A stretch of 64,000 nt of DNA from Lachnospiraceae bacterium (lineage in GTDB: Bacteria; Bacillota; Clostridia; Lachnospirales; Lachnospiraceae): positions 2,666,001 through 2,730,000 of the forward strand of contig AP025576.1 of the NCBI GenBank assembly GCA_022845955.1. Reading direction: 5' to 3'. The position numbers and the translations under genes are program-made. Each line of letters begins with the position of its first letter. Positions within the stretch are counted from its first letter, which is position 1. The notes under the pieces were generated by a model that was not told where the DNA came from, ran no database searches, and saw only the letters and a program-made list of their open reading frames with translations. Of this stretch, positions 9,454-16,783 are shown piece after piece.

Positions 9454-10377
9454 ATGGACACCTTTGTAGTGCTGCAGCAGATGCTGATACTTTTGGCGAT
9501 GATGGCGATCGGGTATGTGAGTTACAGAAAGGACTGGCTGGACAGAAATGCATATGCGAAGCTTTCCAAAATTGTGGTGAACATCCTGAATCCCCTCATC
9601 ATTATCAATGGGGTAATGGAACGGGATAACGGGGAAAACGGAGAAAAGATACTGCTGAATCTTGGTTTCATCGCTTTCTATTTCACGATCCTGATTCTGA
9701 CGAGTTTTCTTGTGGTACGCTTGCTTAAGGTGGAAAAACGGCACGGCCATCTGTTCCGGATGATGATGGTTTTTTCTAATGTGGGATTCATGGCAATCCC
9801 GCTGATATCCAGCATTTATGGGGAAAAAAGCGTATTTTACGTTTCCTTTTATATCCTTGGCTTTAATCTCCTGCTGTATACATACGGGATTCGCTTAATA
9901 TCCGGAAAGGCAGATGGGAAAAAAGAGAAGCTGCGGCTGGGGAAGCTTATGAATCCGGGGGTGGCGGCGTGCCTGGTGTCCATTGTGATTTTTGTCTGGC
10001 GGGTGCCGGTGGCGGACAGTGTAAAAAGCTTTGTCGGGTATATGGGGAATGCCGCCATTCCCATGTCGATGATGCTTATAGGGGCGTCCATTGCCCAGGC
10101 GGATATCCGGGAACTGGTGAGCGATCTGAAAATATACGGACTTTTGGGCATCAAGCTTCTTGCTTTACCGATTGCGGCGGCTTTGCTGCTTAGAAATTCG
10201 GGCCTTCCCAATGAATTGACAGGGATTTTTATTTTCATGCTGGGAATGCCTGTAGCGAGCATAGTGGTTCCGCTGGCGGCGGAATACGGGGCGGATGAAA
10301 CCTGCTGTACCCGGGGGACCGTACTGAGTACGCTGTTTAGCATTATCACAATACCTCTGATATCCCTGTTTATGTAG
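9454..10377 (+). CDS. AEC (auxin efflux carrier) family transporter
   Basis: A 307-residue integral membrane protein with about ten hydrophobic segments in two halves, the layout of AEC/BASS-type carriers that export or import organic acids such as malate. Landmarks are NILNPLIIINGVM near residue 45, FSNVGFMAIPL near 105 and AIPMSMMLIGASIA near 200. The ATG at 9454 is chosen because GAGGGGGA lies just upstream; the open frame extends earlier without a good ribosome site. The substrate cannot be told from sequence. It is the last gene before the amidase gene carrying the ICE. Confidence 0.88.
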   Translation: MDTFVVLQQMLILLAMMAIGYVSYRKDWLDRNAYAKLSKIVVNILNPLIIINGVMERDNGENGEKILLNLGFIAFYFTILILTSFLVVRLLKVEKRHGHLFRMMMVFSNVGFMAIPLISSIYGEKSVFYVSFYILGFNLLLYTYGIRLISGKADGKKEKLRLGKLMNPGVAACLVSIVIFVWRVPVADSVKSFVGYMGNAAIPMSMMLIGASIAQADIRELVSDLKIYGLLGIKLLALPIAAALLLRNSGLPNELTGIFIFMLGMPVASIVVPLAAEYGADETCCTRGTVLSTLFSIITIPLISLFM

Positions 10378-10391
10378 GCGGAAATGAAACG

Positions 10392-10418
10392 CCTGCCGGC
10401 GGGAAAACAGCCGGCAGG
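10392..10418. terminator. GC-rich hairpin between convergent genes
   Basis: Arms CCTGCCGGC and GCCGGCAGG with a 9-nt loop lie between the AEC transporter stop and the stop of the disrupted amidase. There is no strong T-run on either side, so it is a weak or shared terminator by position and structure only. Confidence 0.5.
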
Positions 10419-10434
10419 TGCGGATGTATCCTGC

Positions 10435-10700
10435 TTACCAGGTCCAGAGTGTTCCTGCGATACCGTCTGCAATGGCCCGGGCGGTGGCATCGAACTCTTG
10501 ATCAAACAGCGCGTTGTCCTGATCGTTATTTATGAAGCCCACCTCCACCAGAACGGCGGGAATGTTGCTTTGACGCAATACCACCAGATTGGGGCGTTCA
10601 TTGACACCCAGGTTCTTCCAGCCCACTTCTTCCAGCTGCCGGTTGATATTGGTGGCAATGGTGCCGGCCGGCAGCCAGGCATTGTATACAAGGCTTTCCA
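10435..10700 (-). pseudogene. C-terminal fragment of N-acetylmuramoyl-L-alanine amidase (amidase_3), split by the ICE
   Basis: The minus-strand frame from the left ICE junction encodes a segment running YNAWLPAG ... LEEVGWKNLGVNERPNLVVL ... VLVEVGFINN and stopping at 10435. The VEVGF glutamate is the conserved catalytic or zinc-activating residue of amidase_3 enzymes. Its N-terminal partner is at 47,074-47,397. Joining the two across the 14-bp repeat gives one continuous open frame (ESLV then YNAWLPAG), so the gene was intact before insertion. An internal ATG (10626) could give only a 63-residue peptide without the zinc ligands. Confidence 0.92.
10687..10700. repeat. attL core of the ICE (14-bp direct repeat)
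   Basis: TACAAGGCTTTCCA is present here and again at 47,104-47,117. Just inside the ICE, at 10,706-10,718, is GTAACAAAATATA, the exact inverse complement of 47,094-47,106. In the circular form these two 13-bp arms would flank a 16-bp centre holding most of the shared core: the dyad layout expected of a large-serine-integrase attP. Confidence 0.9.
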
Positions 10701-10725
10701 GTATAGTAACAAAATATAAGTTAAT

Positions 10726-10751
10726 ACAAATGGCTAATTAACGCCATTTGT
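10726..10751. repeat. Inverted repeat near the left ICE end
   Basis: ACAAATGGC and GCCATTTGT, 9-bp perfect arms with an 8-nt loop, only 25 bp inside attL. It could be a protein-binding site near the end or a small hairpin; no homologue at the right end was seen. Confidence 0.5.
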
Positions 10752-10758
10752 GGATATT

Positions 10759-10790
10759 AAAGGAAAAGACTAAGAGCTTTTCCTTTTTTT
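10759..10790 (+). terminator. Rho-independent terminator at the left ICE end
   Basis: Arms AAAGGAAAAG and CTTTTCCTTT with an 8-nt loop are followed by a T-run on the plus strand. It would insulate the ICE from chromosomal read-through at the left boundary. Confidence 0.75.
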
Positions 10791-10813
10791 GTTGTTTAAA
10801 AAAGGGCAGAAAA

Positions 10814-10863
10814 AAAGCCTCAACAGATACATTACTTTGGCGAGTGACTATCTGCAAGGCTTT
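10814..10863. other. Two-step imperfect hairpin upstream of the Rep-like gene
   Basis: AAAGCCT pairs with AGGCTTT and, inside it, CAGATA pairs with TATCTG, with a central loop of about 19 nt. It lies between the terminator and two DnaA-box-like sequences. Role unknown: a leader structure or part of the replication/control region. Confidence 0.4.
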
Positions 10864-10922
10864 GAAAGATTTTGACCAACCATAAACTTTATTAGCAGTT
10901 TTGGTTGATGCTTATTTCTATG

Positions 10923-10951
10923 TTATGCACACTTTTATTATATGTGGACAA
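10923..10951. promoter_or_regulatory. Two DnaA-box-like 9-mers upstream of the Rep-like gene
   Basis: TTATGCACA (10923-10931, plus) fits TTATNCACA exactly; TGTGGACAA (10943-10951) is the complement of TTGTCCACA, one mismatch from consensus. They face each other 11 bp apart, about 55 bp upstream of the Rep-like start. A third perfect box is at 12,106. Confidence 0.5.
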
Positions 10952-11006
10952 CATTCGTAAGTCAAGGACAAATCTTTTAAAAAAATAAAAACAGAAGGAT
11001 TTTGTT

Positions 11007-11846
11007 ATGCAGAAGATAAAATTAAGCGTGATAAATACATGGACAAGCAAAGAACTGACAGCTGCCGAAGTTAATTTTTTAATTTACATATCGCATTACC
11101 AAGATAATACAGGTAAATCTATCGGCATTTATTACAAAGATACGTGTATGGCCTTGGATATATCCGTCCAGACATTTTACAACATAATTAAGTCCTTAAC
11201 CGATAAAGATGTGATAGCAGTAACCAGAGCTTCCCAAATTGATTATGATATCCGGATTATTGGTAATGACTTTACAAATAGAAATTTCAAAATCGGATAT
11301 ATAAATACAAATAGATTTGCTTTTTATAGCAAAGAATTCCTGCACTTGAAAGCAAGTGAGAAATTATTAATATTAGAACTTATGAAGAATACCTATGCCA
11401 ATAAAGGTAAGTTTGTTATTGGTATGAGTAAATTTTATACACAGTACATGGAAAAGTATAAAGTTACAAAGCGTGTCTTGAGGGGGTATTTGAAAAGCAT
11501 AAAGACTTTCTTCCAGTTTGTATTACATAAAGGTAACTATATTATAGTTCCTTTAAAAGCAAAATTTGAAAAGATAGAAAAAAGCGAAGAAGATATTTAT
11601 ACAGAGCAGGTTGTAAAAACCGGATGCCGCCGGCAGAGGATAGCGACGGATATCCCCCAGGCTCTTAAAGATGTGTGCGGCCTTATGAAGCAATACAAGG
11701 AGCATACTTCAGATATTGTGACAGTGATATTGGACGCGATTTCAAATAGTGTAAATGTCATTAATATGTATAATAGGCCACACGACCCGATTATACGGGA
11801 ACTGCGTCCTAAGCTCATACATAAAATTTTGAAAAAAAATTTGTAA
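11007..11846 (+). CDS. Winged-helix protein, candidate replication initiator
   Basis: A 279-residue basic protein. The N-terminal region (about 10-70) has a helix-turn-helix/winged-helix pattern (LTAAEVNFLIYIS ... DISVQTFYNIIKSLTDKDVI), and a second similar pattern spans about 110-170, the two-winged-helix arrangement of many plasmid Rep proteins. No relaxase, rolling-circle or integrase motif is visible. Context supports a replication role: DnaA-box-like 9-mers upstream, and three 33-bp iteron-like repeats with a perfect DnaA box and AT-rich DNA about 180 bp downstream. Alternatively it is a transcription regulator of the ICE. ATG has AGAAGGA upstream. The family was not recognised with certainty. 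Confidence 0.7.
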   Translation: MQKIKLSVINTWTSKELTAAEVNFLIYISHYQDNTGKSIGIYYKDTCMALDISVQTFYNIIKSLTDKDVIAVTRASQIDYDIRIIGNDFTNRNFKIGYINTNRFAFYSKEFLHLKASEKLLILELMKNTYANKGKFVIGMSKFYTQYMEKYKVTKRVLRGYLKSIKTFFQFVLHKGNYIIVPLKAKFEKIEKSEEDIYTEQVVKTGCRRQRIATDIPQALKDVCGLMKQYKEHTSDIVTVILDAISNSVNVINMYNRPHDPIIRELRPKLIHKILKKNL

Positions 11847-11857
11847 ATAGAATTATG

Positions 11858-11876
11858 AAGTGAACTCAGTTCACCT
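11858..11876. repeat. 19-bp palindrome, copy 1
   Basis: AAGTGAACTCAGTTCACCT, one arm mismatch from the consensus AGGTGAACTNAGTTCACCT, 12 bp after the stop of the Rep-like gene. One of ten copies in the ICE. Confidence 0.85.
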
Positions 11877-11947
11877 CATGATGCCTATGTAATTCACGTA
11901 GGCTTATTAATAATACCTTAAGTTGAGTTAGTTTTCACGTATATTTT

Positions 11948-11979
11948 CCTGGGAGAGATTTTTTCTCCCGGAATTTTTT
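11948..11979 (+). terminator. Terminator after the Rep-like gene
   Basis: A GGGAGA/TCTCCC stem with a T-rich loop is followed by a T-run. It closes the Rep-like transcription unit before the iteron region. A smaller hairpin, GCCTA...TAGGC, precedes it at about 11,883-11,903. Confidence 0.65.
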
Positions 11980-12024
11980 GGACAGAAATAATTATTCAAT
12001 TTTCTATGTCTTATTTTGATAGCA

Positions 12025-12114
12025 ATTCAAATTTCATGTATATAGGGTATTAAGACATTCAAATTATGCATACATACAGTGTATAAGTTATTCCAATTTT
12101 ATGTATGTGGATAA
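12025..12114. repeat. Three iteron-like 33-bp direct repeats with a DnaA box
   Basis: Units begin at 12025, 12057 and 12090. Each starts ATTCAAATT or ATTCCAATT, continues with a variant of ATGTATATA and ends with a GTATAAG-like block, so spacing is about three helical turns. The third unit ends in TGTGGATAA (12106-12114), the complement of the perfect DnaA box TTATCCACA. The 130 bp that follow are very AT-rich. This is the layout of an iteron-controlled replication origin. Confidence 0.65.
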
Positions 12115-12245
12115 GTCCCAAACCCCCCTAATAATCAGCTTTATAGCAAAAAAAAACAAAGAGTATATTTTTTCTTATTTATATTCTTCCTTAATAAATA
12201 TTCAATCTTAGAACTTCAAACTTCACAAAAGAGAAGAGGATTAGG

Positions 12246-13259
12246 ATGCAAAAAAAACTGTGGATAAATTATGCAAAAGTTGTAGCTGCTTTAATGGTTG
12301 TTATGCAGCATAGCATTTCCCATGAATGGGTTAACAATTTAGATAATGGAAATTCTGCTTGGAGGATCATAAATTTTGTTTTTATGTTGTCCCGTACTAG
12401 TGTTCCTATTTTTTTTATGTGTAGTGGAATTGGGATGTTGGGGAGAGAAAGAAGCTTTAAAGAGATTTATACAAAAAATATATGGGAACTGCTCCGAATA
12501 TACATATGTTGGATGGTAATCTATGGGTTGTACGACGCTTATAGGCTCTGCTGTGGAAGTTTGGCAACTCCCAGGACAATAATTAATGTGTTCATTAAGA
12601 ATATTATATTTGGACGATACCATACATGGTTCCTGGTAGCTCTTATCGGGTTATATGCGATAACCCCTTATCTATACCTTATTGTTAAATATAATGTCAG
12701 TTATTTTATTTGCTTATCTATTTTATTTACCATTGTCTTTCCGTATCTGGCCAGGGTGGAAGAATTAGGCCGGCTATATAAGGTCATTGAGAATGTAAAT
12801 ATGAATTTTGTTGTAGGATATACCCTATATTTCGTGGTTGGATATTATCTATATCAGATAAGGCTTACTAAAAAAGTAAAAATAGCCACGATAATATGCC
12901 TGGGCATATCATCTTTATTGGGTTATCTTTTGAGCTGTCACAACGTATTACTGCAGGGAGCGGCTTGCCAGGAAATATATAATGAATTTTCCCTGTTTGG
13001 CTTCACAATGAGTATAACGATTTTTCTTCTTTTTAGGATCCTGTTCGACAAAAAGGAGGGAAAGGTATCCAAAAGAGTTTTGGATATATCACGGTTTGGG
13101 ATCGGCATTTATTTAATACATCCTTTGTTTCTGCCTTTTGTTACAGAAATACATGGCGTATGGGTAGTTTGTGCAGGTTTCCTTTTATGGTTGGGAATGG
13201 TACTAATTATGAAAATAATAAGCATGTGCCCGGGGCTACGTGTGCTGTTAATCAAATAA
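12246..13259 (+). CDS. Acyltransferase 3 family membrane protein
   Basis: A 337-residue integral membrane protein with about ten hydrophobic segments. The N-terminus (LWINYAKVVAALMVVMQHSIS) carries the family's early histidine in the VxxHS context, and FMLSRTSVPIFFMCSG is typical of the acyltransferase_3/OafA/WecH family. Such proteins move acyl, often acetyl, groups onto surface polysaccharides or small molecules. It is a probable cargo gene, with no link to transfer, and might alter the host surface. ATG has GAGAAGAGG upstream. AT-rich codon use matches the ICE, not the chromosome. Confidence 0.85.
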   Translation: MQKKLWINYAKVVAALMVVMQHSISHEWVNNLDNGNSAWRIINFVFMLSRTSVPIFFMCSGIGMLGRERSFKEIYTKNIWELLRIYICWMVIYGLYDAYRLCCGSLATPRTIINVFIKNIIFGRYHTWFLVALIGLYAITPYLYLIVKYNVSYFICLSILFTIVFPYLARVEELGRLYKVIENVNMNFVVGYTLYFVVGYYLYQIRLTKKVKIATIICLGISSLLGYLLSCHNVLLQGAACQEIYNEFSLFGFTMSITIFLLFRILFDKKEGKVSKRVLDISRFGIGIYLIHPLFLPFVTEIHGVWVVCAGFLLWLGMVLIMKIISMCPGLRVLLIK

Positions 13260-13340
13260 CTGGTCTAAAAAAGTATACATTTTGATACAGATAAAAAACG
13301 TTAGAAAAGTAGTCTCAAAAGGTCATGACTGTATATTTAT

Positions 13341-13388
13341 ATAAGTCTCAAAATAAGTGTATACATTTTGAGACTTATATGCTATAAT
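13341..13388 (+). promoter_or_regulatory. Operator-promoter O1 for the small-gene operon
   Basis: ATAAGTCTCAAAA (13341-13353) and TTTTGAGACTTAT (13366-13378) form a perfect 13-bp inverted repeat around a 12-bp spacer. Seven bp after the core arm comes TATAAT (13383-13388). The same arrangement, with a spacer differing at two positions, occurs on the minus strand before parA (22,355-22,402). A lone extra half-site AGTCTCAAAA is at 13,311. Confidence 0.75.
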
Positions 13389-13426
13389 GTATATATAGGA
13401 AAGTATTATTGAGGAGGATAGATAAT

Positions 13427-13678
13427 ATGTACATACTTAAAATCAACATAACAGAAAAATCTGAGTATTCTTTAGAAGCAGACCTTTTTTACACACAAAA
13501 TATTACAATGATAAGGTATCCTGCAAAAGATGATATAGTCAAAATAGCAAAGAAACATTGCAATTTTGCTTACTATGGTTTGGGAGCAGAAATAGAATTA
13601 GAAATATATTCTGCAAATATAGATACCGATGGAGTCATCACAGAAAATGAATTAATAGAAAAGATTGAGGTGAACTGA
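13427..13678 (+). CDS. Small ICE protein of unknown function (83 aa)
   Basis: First gene after promoter-operator O1. ATG 13427 is chosen because GAGGAGG (13411-13417) lies just upstream; the open frame from a TTG at 13409 runs through that ribosome site. The protein begins MYILKINITEKSEYSLEADL and looks like a mixed alpha/beta single domain, moderately acidic, with no recognised motif. It starts a run of at least six very small genes (13.4-15.6 kb). Its last codons contain half of the 19-bp palindrome (AGGTGAACT at 13,668), possibly by chance. Confidence 0.7.
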   Translation: MYILKINITEKSEYSLEADLFYTQNITMIRYPAKDDIVKIAKKHCNFAYYGLGAEIELEIYSANIDTDGVITENELIEKIEVN

Positions 13679-13694
13679 TGAGGGAGGAAGAAAA

Positions 13695-13859
13695 GTGAAA
13701 ATAGAAATTACTGTAGAGGTTTCTACAAAAAATTTAGGAATAGAGGAAATATCCCTTAAAAGAAATATTGAACAGTTCACTAGAAATTTTATTTTAAATA
13801 GTGTGGCAGTAGAAAAAAATAGGTTTACACTTTTAAAAGTTGAAATGAGTGGTCATTGA
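13695..13859 (+). CDS. Small ICE protein of unknown function (54 aa)
   Basis: A GTG start with AGGGAGGAAG upstream, 16 bp after the previous gene. It encodes a 54-residue protein starting MKIEITVEVSTKNLGIEEIS, predicted beta then alpha. No family was recognised. Position and strong ribosome site argue that it is translated as part of the O1 operon. The stop overlaps a possible TTG restart of an even shorter frame. Confidence 0.55.
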   Translation: MKIEITVEVSTKNLGIEEISLKRNIEQFTRNFILNSVAVEKNRFTLLKVEMSGH

Positions 13860-14021
13860 AAAGTCCGGAGGAACAGGAAGAGATTAGGAAGGATTCTGAA
13901 ACTAGACGGCGTAGATTACACGCCTACAGCATACAATTACGCTATGCGCTATGAAGGTTCAACCACGTAAAGACACGGCCCAAATGGTGTCCGTTAAATT
14001 AAGGAAGAAGGGGTGCTTTAT

Positions 14022-14252
14022 ATGAAGAAATCAGAACGCCTTGAGTTGGAAAACAAAATATTGAAAAATATGCTGGAAAACATCCAGTGCGAAATCAGGC
14101 TGTACCACGGAGTGAAACCAGAAGGTCACCCAGACCCGTACATGCTGATCGGAAGCGTCCATCAGATATCCATTGATTTTGAAAGCCGGTTGGAGTTTGC
14201 CGAAAAGCATGGGTACGTGGAATACGGCCCAACAATAAAAGAAATGGGGTAA
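14022..14252 (+). CDS. Small protein, paralogue of the gene at 15.4 kb (76 aa)
   Basis: Begins MKKSERLELENKILKNMLEN, a charged amphipathic helix probably forming a coiled coil. The gene at 15,408 starts almost identically (MRKSERIELENKILKNMLEN), and both sequences then diverge, so the two are paralogues from duplication inside the ICE. ATG 14022 follows GGAAGAAGGGG; an upstream GTG at 14013 is less likely. Function unknown. The N-terminal helix may be an oligomerisation or regulator-docking element. Confidence 0.65.
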   Translation: MKKSERLELENKILKNMLENIQCEIRLYHGVKPEGHPDPYMLIGSVHQISIDFESRLEFAEKHGYVEYGPTIKEMG

Positions 14253-14386
14253 AGGGCAACTGATAGCCGGATATCCATTATCCACGGGCTGTACCGCCAT
14301 AAGGCTGAGAGTGGTTCCCCTACGGGGGACGGTGGCGAGAGTTGTGTGCATCCGCACTAAATTGAACTTTAAGGAGGAAGGAGAAA

Positions 14387-14524
14387 ATGTATGGCGGATA
14401 TTTTGAAACCAAAGAACAGGCGGAGGAATACAAGAAAAAGCATGAATTATATGTTATGATTCCGATTTATTCTAAAATAAAAAAGAAGTGGTGTTTAATA
14501 TTTGATTTAAAAGTGAGACAGTAA
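14387..14524 (+). CDS. Small protein (45 aa), unknown
   Basis: A short frame with a very strong ribosome site (AAGGAGGAAGGAG), starting MYGGYFETKEQAEEYKKKH. It ends 23 bp before the next small gene. The N-terminal YFETKEQAEEYKKKH pattern resembles short SPOR-like or phage/plasmid accessory peptides in which a strand is followed by a helix, but no family is assigned. The 134 bp before it hold a small hairpin (TCCCCTACGGGGGA). Confidence 0.55.
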   Translation: MYGGYFETKEQAEEYKKKHELYVMIPIYSKIKKKWCLIFDLKVRQ

Positions 14525-14547
14525 ACGAGGATTGAAGGAGAAAAATT

Positions 14548-14829
14548 ATGTCAGAAGAGTATTTAATATTAAAAAAAGCAATAGAAGGGATAAAACTTAC
14601 AGAAGACGAAGATAGACTAATAAAATGGATTGCCGGATTGGATTTATGGACGGTGCAACAGTTTGTGCAAATCATTTTAAAGGTTACAAAGGTTACAAAT
14701 GAAAGGAAAATTATTAAAAAACCGGAAGTTAATACTTACTTCTATTTCTGCCCGAACTGTGGCAGCAGGAGAAGTATAAAACAGAAACATAATTTTTGCC
14801 ATGATTGTGGGCAGGCGTTGGAATGGTAA
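14548..14829 (+). CDS. Zinc-ribbon protein (93 aa)
   Basis: The N-terminal half (1-55) is helical; the C-terminal half holds a four-cysteine zinc ribbon, CPNCGSRRSIKQKHNFCHDCG, that should bind one zinc ion. This is typical of small mobile-element proteins of the zinc-ribbon type, often nucleic-acid or protein binding. ATG has GAAGGAG upstream. Part of the O1 small-gene run. Its partner is unknown. Confidence 0.7.
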   Translation: MSEEYLILKKAIEGIKLTEDEDRLIKWIAGLDLWTVQQFVQIILKVTKVTNERKIIKKPEVNTYFYFCPNCGSRRSIKQKHNFCHDCGQALEW

Positions 14830-14886
14830 ATGAGGATTTAAACTTGTAAGAATGAAGAATGCCTTAATTAAAGGAGGGCAATTAAA

Positions 14887-15189
14887 ATGTTCACTATTAT
14901 CGAAAATGAAGAAATTATATATGTATGTGATTACTGTGGAAAGAAATCTTCAGATTCCAATGAAATTGATAGCTGTGAAGCCAAAGATATTGGTCTTTCT
15001 ATTCCAGAGTTGCATAAATACAGGGTACTCGAATGGAGGATGGATATGCTCGCTGCAGCAGCTAAAAATTCTCTTAATTTACAAAAATATTTAGAGGAAG
15101 CAAAAAGTGAATTGCTTAAATTCGAGAAAAAACACTCGATAAACTGCGTAGAAGTAGTGAGATATGATGAAAAAGAGGAGATGATTTAG
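14887..15189 (+). CDS. Cysteine-motif protein (100 aa), unknown
   Basis: Starts MFTIIENEEIIYVCDYCGKKSSDSN. CDYC followed by one later Cys suggests a partial zinc-binding knuckle, then a long charged helix (about 45-85). AAAGGAGG lies upstream of the ATG. It is the second Cys-motif protein in a row, next to the zinc-ribbon gene, so they may form a pair. No family was recognised. The 19-bp palindrome copy 2 begins 47 bp after its stop. Confidence 0.65.
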   Translation: MFTIIENEEIIYVCDYCGKKSSDSNEIDSCEAKDIGLSIPELHKYRVLEWRMDMLAAAAKNSLNLQKYLEEAKSELLKFEKKHSINCVEVVRYDEKEEMI

Positions 15190-15235
15190 CTTTGAAAGAT
15201 GGTGAGTTTCTTTGCTGGCAAGGATATCACAGATT

Positions 15236-15254
15236 AAGTGAACTGAGTTCGCTT
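15236..15254. repeat. 19-bp palindrome, copy 2
   Basis: AAGTGAACTGAGTTCGCTT, 41 bp before a 71-bp GC-rich repeat. Together they form the composite leader unit in front of the 15.4-kb gene. Confidence 0.75.
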
Positions 15255-15295
15255 GATATACCCCCATTTATCTTGTTTAATGTTTTTTTTAAACC

Positions 15296-15366
15296 AGCGG
15301 CCGGCTTGCCGGCATCCGGAGCGACGGGTCCCATGGGGCGGTGGGTCGTCCGGATAGCGTCCGGTA
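15296..15366 (+). repeat. 71-bp GC-rich structured repeat, copy 1
   Basis: One of five copies, all exactly 71 bp. Within it ATCCGGAGCGAC pairs with GTCGTCCGGAT (one bulge) around CCCATGGG, after an inner GCCGGC..GCCGGC hairpin. Very GC-rich in an AT-rich ICE. It lies 41 bp upstream of the start of the 72-residue gene, in its leader. Confidence 0.85.
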
Positions 15367-15407
15367 TCAACGATTTAACGGAATAGGAAAATCTTGGGGT
15401 GCTTATT

Positions 15408-15626
15408 ATGAGGAAATCAGAACGCATTGAACTGGAGAACAAAATCCTTAAGAACATGCTGGAGAACATCCGGTGCGAGATTGATAACTGCCCAATGCCC
15501 AGCGATGACACGAAGATGGCGTACACATTGGGAGTCATCGAGGAAATTGCCAATAGCTATGATCAGCTAATGGAACATGCTGAACTTTTAAAGGAGACAA
15601 AGCCGGTTAGAACCACAGGTGGATGA
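15408..15626 (+). CDS. Small protein, paralogue of the gene at 14.0 kb (72 aa)
   Basis: Begins MRKSERIELENKILKNMLEN, nearly the same N-terminus as the protein at 14,022, followed by a different acidic and helical tail. ATG 15408 follows a G-rich site (TTGGGGTG). The gene is preceded by palindrome copy 2 and GC-repeat copy 1, and followed by GC-repeat copy 2, so it sits between two repeats like a small cassette. Function unknown. Confidence 0.65.
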   Translation: MRKSERIELENKILKNMLENIRCEIDNCPMPSDDTKMAYTLGVIEEIANSYDQLMEHAELLKETKPVRTTGG

Positions 15627-15687
15627 AGATGAATTGATACGGCGTGTTAAAATAAATCTTACTACTTATACGACGATTGAAAAAAAT

Positions 15688-15758
15688 AGCGGCCGGCTCG
15701 CCGGCATCCGGAGCGACGGCTCCCATGGGGCGGTGGGTCGTCCGGATAGCGTCCGGTA
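15688..15758 (+). repeat. 71-bp GC-rich structured repeat, copy 2
   Basis: Same 71-bp unit as at 15,296 and same orientation, but without the 19-bp palindrome upstream. It lies 121 bp before the serine resolvase gene; the intervening AT-rich DNA probably holds the resolvase promoter. Confidence 0.85.
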
Positions 15759-15878
15759 TTGATGATTTACGGGTTGCCGATGTGAAGAGTGAACAATATA
15801 AAGAGTGTATGCAGTTAGTAGTAGAAAGTAGGTATATAAAATGATATAATTATTTAAAATGAAAGAGGGGATAATCAT

Positions 15879-16556
15879 ATGGTATATGGATATCATAGGA
15901 CAAGCACGAAAGACCAACATTTGGGAAGAGGAATAAAAGAAATTTCTGTTTATTGTGAGAAAAATAATTTAAAATTAGAGAAAATTTATACGGATCAGCA
16001 TACAGGAAAAGACTTTAACAGGCCACGTTTTACTGTTTTAAGGGATGATGTTTTACGTCCTGGTGACACGTTGATAATAACAGAAGTAGATCGTCTTGGA
16101 AGAAATAAGGGCGATGTTTTGAAACAGCTAAACATACTGAAGAAAAAAAAAGTGCGTATTATGATTCTTGAAATCCCCACTACATTGATGGATTTAGGTA
16201 TTCTTGAAGAATCAATGGCCAGAATGATTTTAGAAACTGTAAACAATTTATTGATTGAAGTTTATGCTACAATGGCTCAGGCTGAAATGGAAAAAAAGGA
16301 GAAAAGACAAAAGGAAGGTATACAAGATATGAAAGCACGGGGAGATTGGGATAGGTATGGCCGTCCCCCCGTAATATCAATAGATGAATTTAGAAAAGAA
16401 TATAAGAAAGTAGAAAAAAAAGAATGTACGCCTAAAGAACTAATGAATCAATTGAATATGAAAAAACCTACGTATTACCGTTATCGGGAAAGAATTCTGG
16501 AAGAACAGAACGGTAGTGGAATAAATAAAGAGGAGGTAAAAGACAATGAGTTATGA
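15879..16556 (+). CDS. Small serine recombinase (resolvase/invertase family)
   Basis: A 225-residue protein. The N-terminal catalytic domain (1-140) has the nucleophile serine in YHRTSTKDQ, the VDRLGRN motif near residue 70, and the long E helix. The C-terminal 60 residues are a short helix-turn-helix DNA-binding domain (TPKELMNQLNMKKPTYYRYRE). It differs from the 499-residue integrase at the right end. A likely role is resolution of ICE multimers or local inversion. ATG has AGAGGGG upstream. The 3' end overlaps a broken small gene. Confidence 0.88.
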   Translation: MVYGYHRTSTKDQHLGRGIKEISVYCEKNNLKLEKIYTDQHTGKDFNRPRFTVLRDDVLRPGDTLIITEVDRLGRNKGDVLKQLNILKKKKVRIMILEIPTTLMDLGILEESMARMILETVNNLLIEVYATMAQAEMEKKEKRQKEGIQDMKARGDWDRYGRPPVISIDEFRKEYKKVEKKECTPKELMNQLNMKKPTYYRYRERILEEQNGSGINKEEVKDNEL

Positions 16557-16769
16557 TGATATAAAAAAGGCTTGAGAAGATTATGAAATTGCCTTGAATA
16601 ACTTTATTATGTGGTGGCAGATGGGCAAGGGGATATGCCTATCGAAGTACCAGAGCATATAGAAGAGTTGTGTGAAGAAATTGCAGTAATTCCGGATAAA
16701 GGGGAGAATATTATTAAAACTGCCGCCTATTTGCATTTACAGTTAAAAAACTGTAAATATGTAGTATAA
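16546..16769 (+). pseudogene. Broken small gene after the resolvase
   Basis: A strong AGGAGG site precedes an ATG reading MSYDDIKKA and then an in-frame TGA. Reading on gives EDYEIALNNFI, after which the plausible protein continues in another frame (VVADGQGDMPIEVPEHIEEL ... LKNCKYVV, stop at 16,769). Reading through would give about 75 residues. One stop and one frameshift make it a probable pseudogene; alternatively the second half is a separate 44-residue peptide from an internal ATG. Confidence 0.55.
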
Positions 16770-16783
16770 CTGATATCGTAAGC

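Noticed and set aside
12115..12245. Separate promoter or gene in the AT-rich stretch after the iteron-like repeats
   Set aside because: Many weak -10-like sequences are expected by chance in such AT-rich DNA; none could be singled out.
13860..14012. Possible 25-32-codon peptides in the gap between small genes
   Set aside because: Two overlapping frames look faintly protein-like (for example LDGVDYTPTAYNYAMRYEG), but neither has a convincing start and ribosome site.
15192..15386. Open frame through palindrome copy 2 and GC-repeat copy 1 (64 codons)
   Set aside because: It has a TTG start and its sequence is dictated by two non-coding repeats that recur elsewhere in other frames.
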